A stretch of DNA of 5,719 bases from Anaerolineaceae bacterium. Lineage in GTDB: Bacteria > Chloroflexota > Anaerolineae > Anaerolineales > Anaerolineaceae. Below the pieces are notes generated by a model. It searched no databases. It was given only the letters and a program-made list of their open reading frames with translations, and was not told the DNA's origin. The position numbers and the translations under genes are program-made. Where the stretch lies: the NCBI GenBank assembly GCA_014860845.1, contig JACZIY010000337.1, forward strand, positions 1-5,719, in the 5' to 3' direction. Shown in pieces: positions 1 to 5,275 of this stretch; position 1 is the first letter of the stretch, and each line of letters opens with the position of its first letter.

Positions 1-1
1 T

Positions 2-544
2 GGATACACTGTTGATGTGTTGAACGCTGTTGCATCTTTACAGCAATTTCCCCTGGCAAATCCGGAAAAAATTGGTATGTGGGGGCATTCCATGGGTGGC
101 TATCTCACATTGCGATCGATGGTTATTTCAGAAGATATCAAAGCTGGAGTGATCTGGGCCGGTGTTGTTGCATCCTACCCGGATATGATGTCCAAATGGC
201 GTCGTAATACCCCGGGACCAGTCCCAACACCCCCAACATTTGCACGCCGCTGGCAACAGGAGTGGGTTACAGAATATGGGACCGATGAAGAGAATCCAGA
301 TTTCTGGTCATCCATTTCTTCGAATAGTTTTGTGAGTGAACTTTCCGGACCGATTCAGTTACATCATGGCACCGCTGATGAGAGTGTACCAATTATTTTC
401 TCAGAGTTATTAAATGATGAAATCCTGGCTGTGGGAAGTACGGTTGAATTCTACAATTATGAAGGTGATGACCATAATTTATCGGGGTATTTCAGTTTAG
501 CCATGACCAGAACCATTGCATTTTTTGACCAATATTTAAAATAA
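2..544 (+). CDS. Prolyl-oligopeptidase-type (S9) alpha/beta hydrolase, C-terminal part, cut by window edge
   Basis: The reading frame is open from the left edge (first full codon at base 2) to TAA at 542-544, giving 180 visible residues. A GTG at 17 is internal and unlikely to be the real start, because the serine-hydrolase core is already under way. The full catalytic triad is visible. The nucleophile serine lies in GHSMGG (bases 83-100), the acid is in HHGTADESVP (bases 362-391, GTAD), and the histidine is in YEGDDHN (bases 458-478). This is the order and spacing of the peptidase S9 / PF00326 catalytic domain, which hydrolyses peptide or ester bonds. The missing N-terminus could hold a beta-propeller (a true S9 peptidase) or only a short lid or signal peptide (dienelactone-hydrolase-like), so substrate and location are open. 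The stop is followed by about 200 bases of non-coding DNA before the next gene. No strong terminator is seen, only a 5-bp hairpin at 565-577. Confidence 0.85.
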   Translation, partial: GYTVDVLNAVASLQQFPLANPEKIGMWGHSMGGYLTLRSMVISEDIKAGVIWAGVVASYPDMMSKWRRNTPGPVPTPPTFARRWQQEWVTEYGTDEENPDFWSSISSNSFVSELSGPIQLHHGTADESVPIIFSELLNDEILAVGSTVEFYNYEGDDHNLSGYFSLAMTRTIAFFDQYLK

Positions 545-596
545 TTAATAAAAGTATCACGGTACCTTCAGTGAAGGACACCAATATTCTATCGAA

Positions 597-608
597 TAAC
601 TTAAGTTA
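597..608. promoter_or_regulatory. 12-bp palindrome, candidate CRP/FNR-family activator site for nirS
   Basis: TAACTTAAGTTA is a perfect palindrome with TAAC-N4-GTTA half-sites. This is the layout of CRP/FNR-superfamily operators (FNR TTGAT-N4-ATCAA; PrfA TTAACA-N2-TGTTAA). Its centre (602.5) is 41.5 bases upstream of the start site predicted from the TATAAT at 632-637, the class II activator position. NO- and oxygen-responsive members of this superfamily (DNR, NNR, FNR) are known regulators of nirS in other bacteria. The palindrome and spacing are read directly; the regulator identity is inference. Confidence 0.45.
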
Positions 609-637
609 ATGTATATTCTGCAATTAAGACCTATAAT
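609..637 (+). promoter_or_regulatory. Probable sigma70-type promoter of nirS
   Basis: A perfect -10 hexamer TATAAT lies at 632-637. At 16-18 base spacing the -35 region (about 609-615) matches TTGACA poorly, as expected for a promoter that depends on an activator bound just upstream, where the palindrome at 597-608 sits. The predicted start is about base 644, giving a leader of roughly 97 nt before the ATG at 741. No experimental support is available. Confidence 0.45.
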
Positions 638-648
638 GTAATATATGT

Positions 649-671
649 CTGATTTATTCTGAAATAATCAG
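649..671 (+). other. Hairpin at the 5' end of the predicted nirS leader
   Basis: CTGATTTATT (649-658) and AATAATCAG (663-671) pair over 9 bp with one bulged T and a CTGA loop. It would lie about 5 nt from the predicted mRNA 5' end. Such hairpins can protect transcripts from decay. It is A/U-rich and has no T-tract, so it is not a terminator. It could also be a second operator-like inverted repeat. Confidence 0.25.
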
Positions 672-740
672 GGCAATTGCCAACCCATTCATAATTTCCA
701 AAAAACTTGCCGAAATAGATAAATGGAGGAAGGTTAGAAC

Positions 741-2822
741 ATGAAGATTTATGTAAAAACGCTGTTTGTGTTAATGATTTTATTACTACTGGCTGCATGC
801 GCCAGCCCAACACCAGTTTCAACAACCGAACCAATTGCACCTAACATTGACAATGAAGAGTCTGAAGAACCAGATGAACTGATTGACTCAGAGGATGAGT
901 TAACGCTTGCTGCCAATGCCTTTCAAAAGGGTGGATGTGTTGCCTGTCATGTGATTCCAGGGGTTGAGAATGCTGTAGGAACCATCGGGCCAGATCTATC
1001 AGAAATTGGAACAAAAGCAGAAGCGCAATTGTCCAACTCTCACTATATGGGAACTGCCAACACAGTACTCGAATATTTGAAGGAAGCTTTAGTAGATCCA
1101 AACGCACACATATCTACTGAATGTCCGGGTGGAACCTGTTCGTCCGGATTAATGCCTTCCTATTCCGATGGGACATTAAATGATGCGGAAATTGATGCAA
1201 TAATCAATTTCATGGCAAAATTACCTGGTTTGGAATTTTCCGAGCCCATTACGGTTGATGAATCAGGAGAAGTGCCAGTCGTTGGCATGGTTGATGAAGA
1301 TATTGAATGGGCCAAACAGGTCTATTTTGAACGTTGTGCGGGTTGTCATGGTACTTTAAGAAAAGGCGCTACCGGTCCGGCATTAACACCTGACCTGATG
1401 GTACCGAAAGGTACCCTGGCGCTGGCAGCCATTATCTTCAATGGTACGCCGCGTGGGATGCCTGATTGGGGAAACCAGGGTTTCTTTACCAAAGAAGAAA
1501 CCGAAATAATGGCTGAATATCTGCAAATTGAACCCCCACAACCCCCAGAAATGTCATTAGATGAGATGCTGGCATCCTGGAAGCTATTAGTACCTGTGGA
1601 AGATCGACCCACCGAACCGCAAACCACGCGGAATTGGGAAAATTACATGGCAGTCACCTTGCGGGATGCCGGGCAGATCGCTGTTATCGATGCTGATACC
1701 TACGAAGTCGTTGCCAATGTCGATACAGGATATGCTGTCCATATCACCAGAAACTCTGCCACAGGTCGTTATCTTTATACAATTGGTCGGGATGGTAAAT
1801 TAGCTTTGGTTGATCTTTGGACGGAAATTCCCACCAAAGTTGCAGAAGCTCAGCTTTGTTATGATGCCCGTTCTGTAGAAACAAGTAAATACTCTGGCGA
1901 GTTAGGAGATTTTACAGATAAATTGGCAATCGTCGGATGTTACTGGCCGCCTCACTTTGTAATTCTCAATGGTGAAACCCTGGAACCATTCAAAATTGTC
2001 AGTACCCGTAGTTATACCTGGGATACAGAAGAATACCACCCCGAACCACGCGTGGCTGCGATCGTTGCATCCCATTTTAAACCAGAATGGATTGTTAATA
2101 TTAAAGAAACTGGTCAGGTCTGGATGGTTAATTATTCTGACCCGATTAACCCAACCATAAAAATGATCGAAGCAGAGCGATTCCTGCATGATGGAGGTTG
2201 GGATTCCACCAAACGATACTTCCTGGTCGCCGCCAACAATATGAATACAATTGTTGTTATTGATGCAATGGAAGGGAAACTGGAAGCTTTGGTCGAAGTT
2301 GCGGGAATTCCACATCCAGGTAGAGGTGCCAATTGGATTGACCCTGAATTTGGACCGGTCTGGAGTGCGTCCCACTTGGGAGAAGGTGTCATCACCTCCA
2401 TTGGCACTGATCCTGTAAACTATCCCGAAAATGCCTGGAAGGTTGTGAGAACAACAAAATTGCCAGGCTCTGGTAGTTTATTTATCAAGACACATCCTAA
2501 CAGCCCCTGGATATGGGTGGATATGACCTTGCACCCGGATCCGGCCACATCAAGAACCATCTGTGTGGTCGCAAAAGAAAATCCGGAAGAAGTCTACAAA
2601 TGCTGGGAAGCTGCAACCTATGGACGCGCAGTCCATTTTGAATACAACATGCAAGGCACTGAAGTCTGGGTCAGCATTTGGGGCAATGCGGATATCCCTG
2701 GTGAAGTCGGTGAAATTGTTGTTTACGATGATAAAACACTTGAAGAGGTAGCCAGAATTCCGAATTTGGTGACCCCGACCGGCAAATTCAATGTATACAA
2801 TACCATCTACGACATTTACTAG
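741..2822 (+). CDS. nirS: Cytochrome cd1 nitrite reductase, c-c-d1 lipoprotein form
   Basis: Reduces nitrite to nitric oxide in denitrification, acting outside the cytoplasmic membrane. Residues 1-20 form a lipoprotein signal peptide (hydrophobic stretch, then LAAC with C20 as the lipidated residue), followed by a Thr/Pro and acidic linker to about residue 55. The first c-type domain (about 56-165) has C66-V-A-C69-H70 and probable axial Met M138 (GLMPS). The second (about 190-265) has C199-A-G-C202-H203 followed by GTLRKGATG, and axial M240 (GTPRGMPDWG); both patterns are typical of the NirS c domain. The d1 beta-propeller (about 290-693) has proximal heme d1 ligand H334 in GYAVHITR, and both distal catalytic histidines: H483 in FLHDGGWD and H525 in PHPGRGAN. 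It ends in TPTGKFNVYNT, a NirS C-terminal signature. Retention of both distal histidines argues for NirS over the assembly proteins NirN or NirF. Canonical NirS is about 540-600 residues with one c domain; the extra domain accounts for the 693 residues. GGAGGA at 725-730 supports the ATG at 741. It is monocistronic. Confidence 0.94.
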   Translation: MKIYVKTLFVLMILLLLAACASPTPVSTTEPIAPNIDNEESEEPDELIDSEDELTLAANAFQKGGCVACHVIPGVENAVGTIGPDLSEIGTKAEAQLSNSHYMGTANTVLEYLKEALVDPNAHISTECPGGTCSSGLMPSYSDGTLNDAEIDAIINFMAKLPGLEFSEPITVDESGEVPVVGMVDEDIEWAKQVYFERCAGCHGTLRKGATGPALTPDLMVPKGTLALAAIIFNGTPRGMPDWGNQGFFTKEETEIMAEYLQIEPPQPPEMSLDEMLASWKLLVPVEDRPTEPQTTRNWENYMAVTLRDAGQIAVIDADTYEVVANVDTGYAVHITRNSATGRYLYTIGRDGKLALVDLWTEIPTKVAEAQLCYDARSVETSKYSGELGDFTDKLAIVGCYWPPHFVILNGETLEPFKIVSTRSYTWDTEEYHPEPRVAAIVASHFKPEWIVNIKETGQVWMVNYSDPINPTIKMIEAERFLHDGGWDSTKRYFLVAANNMNTIVVIDAMEGKLEALVEVAGIPHPGRGANWIDPEFGPVWSASHLGEGVITSIGTDPVNYPENAWKVVRTTKLPGSGSLFIKTHPNSPWIWVDMTLHPDPATSRTICVVAKENPEEVYKCWEAATYGRAVHFEYNMQGTEVWVSIWGNADIPGEVGEIVVYDDKTLEEVARIPNLVTPTGKFNVYNTIYDIY

Positions 2823-2839
2823 AATTTAAATTTATCTCT

Positions 2840-2868
2840 AAAAAGGCCAGGGAAATCCTGGCCTTTTT
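2840..2868 (+). terminator. Intrinsic terminator of nirS
   Basis: The stem GGCCAGG (2845-2851) / CCTGGCC (2857-2863) has a 5-base loop and is flanked by AAAAA (2840-2844) and TTTTTT (2864-2869). It starts 17 bases after the nirS stop. Because the flanks are symmetrical, it may also stop minus-strand transcription. Confidence 0.9.
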
Positions 2869-3008
2869 TGTTTTAAATTTCGGTAGGATCTCTGATATTG
2901 ATTCAACCCGAGTTTCTCATTTAAAAAAAAGACCCGATTTACGCCTGGAAAACCAAATTTCAGGACACTAAAGCGGGGCACTAATTTGCGAAATTCAGGT
3001 CAATTAAC

Positions 3009-3039
3009 AAAAAAGCAGGGAGTTTCATTTACTCCCTGC
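3009..3039 (-). terminator. Intrinsic terminator of the cyclase-GNAT operon
   Basis: Read on the minus strand, GCAGGGAGT (3039-3031) pairs perfectly over 9 bp with ACTCCCTGC (3023-3015) around a 7-base loop, followed by six Ts (3014-3009). It lies 20 bases beyond the GNAT stop. Together with the nirS terminator it isolates two convergent units; the roughly 140 bases between them hold no visible gene. Confidence 0.9.
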
Positions 3040-3059
3040 CATCCGGTAAATTATTAAAT

Positions 3060-3785
3060 CTAGACTAAAACTTCTTCTGGAACAACGAATTTTTCATTCG
3101 CTTTGCGAACTTCATCGGTTACATTGAAGTCTAGATCAGCGCCAACCATCTGGCGGACATATTCTTTTACTGTTGAATCCCAATATTTTTTGGTGACATA
3201 GAAAACTTTTGCGCCACCAAGTTCATGCTGAACATCCGGCCATGGATAGCTGGGTTGTGCCATGCCAAGACCCCAACGCAACCAGCCATTGTATGATTCA
3301 TAGGTTGCCCACCATTCTTTATTTCCAATGATTTCGAAACCATAGTATGCTTTGGCATAGTACATGGCTGCACCAATGCGACCACCACGAATCAGAGCCA
3401 TGGTATGGAGGCTGATATTGATATCTTCGTTCATTAAGCGACCATTGGCAAAACCAGCCCAGACACCGTCAATCAGACCAACGAGAGTATAGGGGTCCTT
3501 AAGGCGTTTTCGTTTCCAGCCTAAAATTTCTGAATAAACACGGGAACCGACGATATCATAAAAGTCATGTTCCACTTTCATTAATTTTTCCATGTAACCT
3601 AACATGGCTGGCACTTCTTCCATTTTTGCTTCACGGATATAGAGGGTGCGTCCGTCTTTTAACTTCAGCATACATTCCGGAAACGCGGGAATGGCAAGCT
3701 TTGGTCCTTGTAACATCGCTTCGATTTCTCGAGCATCAATGCTTAAAACTTCTTGAGATGCTTTGGTTGGTAATTCGTACTTCAC
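3060..3785 (-). CDS. GNAT-like acyltransferase, second gene of the cyclase operon
   Basis: A 241-residue soluble protein with no signal peptide or membrane segment. The GNAT-like part begins around residue 40 (LKLKDGRTLYIREAKMEEVP, a usual first strand and helix). It continues through TLVGLIDGVWAGFANGR (about 100-116), a strand pair of the central sheet. RGGRIGAAM (133-141) looks like a degenerate acyl-CoA pyrophosphate loop with G138 and A140 kept. ATYESYNGWLRWGLGM (160-175) resembles the 'N...r..~k~Gf' segment near the GNAT C-terminus, and KVFYVTKKYW follows. Some 35 residues before and 60 after the core are family-specific. The start is GTG at 3785: AAAGGAG lies 7 bases upstream, and no other in-frame start fits that site. 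It lies 39 bases after the cyclase stop, so the two are probably co-transcribed and act in one pathway. The acyl acceptor cannot be predicted. The fold is moderately certain; catalytic activity is less so because the CoA loop is atypical. Confidence 0.65.
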   Translation of the reverse strand: MKYELPTKASQEVLSIDAREIEAMLQGPKLAIPAFPECMLKLKDGRTLYIREAKMEEVPAMLGYMEKLMKVEHDFYDIVGSRVYSEILGWKRKRLKDPYTLVGLIDGVWAGFANGRLMNEDINISLHTMALIRGGRIGAAMYYAKAYYGFEIIGNKEWWATYESYNGWLRWGLGMAQPSYPWPDVQHELGGAKVFYVTKKYWDSTVKEYVRQMVGADLDFNVTDEVRKANEKFVVPEEVLV

Positions 3786-3824
3786 AATAATTCTCCTTTA
3801 TCCATAATTGTTTTTTTAATTAAA

Positions 3825-4706
3825 TCAGCTCAAATTTTCTGCGCTAATTTTATTTATACTTTCAACATGAGCCTGATTAGTGGCATCACCATGTTTAGTC
3901 TTCGTCATGGTTGCTTTCTTTGCCATTAATTCTTCATATTCATCATCCTCAACCATGGCTACACAGCGACCAATCGAAGATTCACCATCCACAAAACGCC
4001 AGGGGAAGAATCCAACCTGCACACGTCGGTTGAGTAAAAGATCGAGATCCCCACCGATACACTCAGCATGAATAATATGATCCGGGAACATTTTGATGTG
4101 CATTTGTTGGTATTTATCATCATCGAAGAAATCAGCTAATTCCACACCTAATTTTTTCTTGAAGACATATTCAGCTTGTTTAGCCTGGCGGGGCATCCAA
4201 TTGCGAATGATGGTGTTCATTGGGTGATCAGCACTACCGCAGTCAACACCGATCCAGCGTAATTTCTTGGATTTTGCCCATTCAACAAATTCAGCACCGG
4301 GGCCTGGATGCATGACCATGTATCTGATTTCATCGGCGGTTGGTTGGTCCCATCCGAAATGATGATAACCGGTGTGAATGATCAAAATATCACCTTCTTT
4401 AACTTCGACACGTTCTTCAATCATTTTACTGGTATACACATCATAATCAGCCACCACATCACTCAGATCAACAATTGCTGCTTCATGGATAAGGAAATCC
4501 ATGTCAAGAGAAGCAATATCCTTTCCTGGTGTGTAGAAATGAATTTCTCCATCCAGATGGGTACCAAGGTGATTTGAATGTGTTAAAAGTTGACCATTGG
4601 CTCCATTTGGGGCTAAGCGTTTATTATATTTAACCTGCAATGGTTCATAGGTTGGCCATGGAGGTGTGCCAATCCCTAACGGTATAGTGAGATCAATAAA
4701 TTTCAT
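3825..4706 (-). CDS. Cyclase-family (kynurenine formamidase-like) metal-dependent hydrolase
   Basis: A 293-residue cytoplasmic protein of the cyclase family (PF04199), which includes kynurenine formamidase KynB, isatin hydrolase and related amide/lactam hydrolases. The signature HxGTHxDxxxH is complete: H46, G48, T49, H50, D52 and H56. H203 and E215 are 12 residues apart, the spacing I recall for the other two KynB metal ligands, so H46, H50, D52, H203 and E215 are the likely metal-binding set. Other family hallmarks are GDILIIHTGY (105-114), HPGPGAEFVEWA (133-144) and GVDCGSADHPMNT (153-165). KynB is about 210 residues; this protein has an insertion (about 165-200) and a charged C-terminal tail (about 254-293), so it belongs to a longer subfamily and should not be named kynB. 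No other tryptophan-catabolism gene is nearby. The ATG at 4706 has GGAG 7-10 bases upstream. It heads an operon with the GNAT gene, and an intrinsic terminator sits in its leader. Confidence 0.88.
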   Translation of the reverse strand: MKFIDLTIPLGIGTPPWPTYEPLQVKYNKRLAPNGANGQLLTHSNHLGTHLDGEIHFYTPGKDIASLDMDFLIHEAAIVDLSDVVADYDVYTSKMIEERVEVKEGDILIIHTGYHHFGWDQPTADEIRYMVMHPGPGAEFVEWAKSKKLRWIGVDCGSADHPMNTIIRNWMPRQAKQAEYVFKKKLGVELADFFDDDKYQQMHIKMFPDHIIHAECIGGDLDLLLNRRVQVGFFPWRFVDGESSIGRCVAMVEDDEYEELMAKKATMTKTKHGDATNQAHVESINKISAENLS

Positions 4707-4764
4707 TTTATTCTCCTTTTCAATTAATTTAATTCGCTATATTCTAATAATACCAATTCTTGAC

Positions 4765-4796
4765 AAAAAAAACGATACGATAAAAAAACCGTATCG
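4765..4796 (-). terminator. Terminator in the cyclase leader, possible attenuator
   Basis: On the minus strand CGATACGGT (4796-4788) pairs with ATCGTATCG (4781-4773) over 9 bp (one G-U) around a six-T loop, followed directly by eight Ts (4772-4765). It ends 58 bases before the cyclase ATG. It either ends transcripts from the decayed gene upstream or, if the promoter at 4897-4924 is real, lies inside the operon's own leader as an attenuator. The hairpin and T-tract are direct observations; the role is inferred. Confidence 0.75.
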
Positions 4797-4896
4797 AAAT
4801 AGACCATCTTTACTATTGATAGTTGGTGCACCTCCTGAATTTTTCCACAATAATCATTAACCATTAAAGTTGTCAGACAATAGAGTTCGTATTTTT

Positions 4897-4924
4897 ATTA
4901 TCCAACTTTTTAGCTGAAAGTCAA
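4897..4924 (-). promoter_or_regulatory. Candidate sigma70 promoter of the cyclase-GNAT operon
   Basis: Read on the minus strand, TTGACT (4924-4919) and GATAAT (4902-4897) each match the consensus hexamer at 5 of 6 positions and are 16 bases apart. The predicted start is near 4890, giving a 184-nt leader before the cyclase ATG. It was the best pair I found by eye between 4707 and 5040. AT-rich DNA makes chance matches common. Confidence 0.4.
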
Positions 4925-4932
4925 GCTAAAAA
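4907..4932. promoter_or_regulatory. 9-bp inverted repeat over the -35 region, candidate operator
   Basis: TTTTTAGCT (4907-4915) and AGCTAAAAA (4924-4932) form a perfect inverted repeat separated by 8 bases. It brackets the -35 hexamer of the candidate promoter, where a repressor would block RNA polymerase. The arms are A/T-rich, so the repeat alone is modest evidence. Confidence 0.35.
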
Positions 4933-4978
4933 TTCAATTTCAGAACGTGATTTTAATCCCTATTTATCTTCCAAAATG

Positions 4979-5255
4979 TTATAGTTGGTGCAAAATATCA
5001 TGCCAATGCTTCGTTACAGAATTTCTGTCAATATCAGTTATTGGCTTGTAATAAGGTTTTGCGAATCCTGGTCGTCATGATCTCAGTTTCGATATATTTA
5101 TTCTTTATTAGAAATATTACATCTTCAATATCAGTATCAAAACCTCGCTCGACTTTGCTAAATGCGATTAAGTATGGATTAAGAATGAAAACATCAATCT
5201 CACCAAATTTTATCATTTGAAATTCATGGGAATATTTTCCAGATTTATGGTTTAA
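4979..5255 (-). pseudogene. Decayed C-terminal remnant of a nucleotidyltransferase-like (DUF6036-type) protein
   Basis: An open stretch on the minus strand (5255-5037) follows an in-frame TGA at 5258-5256. It encodes about 73 residues including VFILNPYLIAFSKVERGF and DTDIEDVIFLI. This S-K-x-x-R-G-F-x-x-D-x-E-D pattern recalls the C-terminal region of uncharacterised nucleotidyltransferase-like proteins now grouped as DUF6036. The frame then stops at TGA (5036-5034). Shifting by one base near 5041 gives a further 20 residues (ITDIDRNSVTKHWHDILHQL) ending in TAA (4981-4979), which resembles the expected 'DID...rhw' tail. So the fragment lacks its N-terminal catalytic half and carries a frameshift near its end. 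An ATG at 5216 would give a 60-residue ORF, but I see no ribosome binding site for it. The family name is from memory; decay is inferred from the truncation plus the shift. Confidence 0.55.
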
Positions 5256-5275
5256 TCAAGTGGGAAAATCACCCA

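Noticed and set aside
565..577. Small hairpin CCTTC-AGT-GAAGG after the hydrolase gene as a terminator.
   Set aside because: The stem is only 5 bp and has no T-tract after it.
1902..2407. Long minus-strand and alternate-frame open stretches inside nirS (also at 631-1107 and 1346-1627).
   Set aside because: They are antisense or out-of-frame shadows of a strongly conserved cytochrome cd1 gene, with low-complexity translations and no matching ribosome binding sites.
741..2822. NirN or NirF (heme d1 assembly proteins) as alternative identities for the cd1 gene.
   Set aside because: Both distal catalytic histidines (H483, H525), the NirS-type c domain (CAGCHGTLRKGATG) and the TPTGKFNVYNT C-terminus fit the reductase itself.
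3880..4577. Plus-strand ORFs opposite the cyclase gene.
   Set aside because: The cyclase frame carries a complete family signature and good ribosome binding site; the opposite-strand translations have no recognisable domain.
4724..4807. A 27-codon minus-strand ORF (ATG at 4807) that spans the leader terminator, as a possible attenuator leader peptide.
   Set aside because: The AGGAGG motif is 23 bases upstream of the ATG, too far for normal initiation. The peptide shows no run of a single regulatory amino acid.
4819..4992. A 12-bp direct repeat (ATAGTTGGTGCA) at 4819-4830 and 4981-4992, flanking about 150 bp, as a possible target-site duplication of a small mobile element.
   Set aside because: The inner ends show no terminal inverted repeats and no transposase. 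One copy falls at the end of the decayed gene and the other in the cyclase leader; chance or a shared binding site is as likely.
5026..5031. A perfect TTGACA (minus strand) upstream of the cyclase operon as the -35 box.
   Set aside because: No acceptable -10 hexamer lies 16-18 bases downstream (the 17-base position reads CATTGG), and it falls within the decayed gene.
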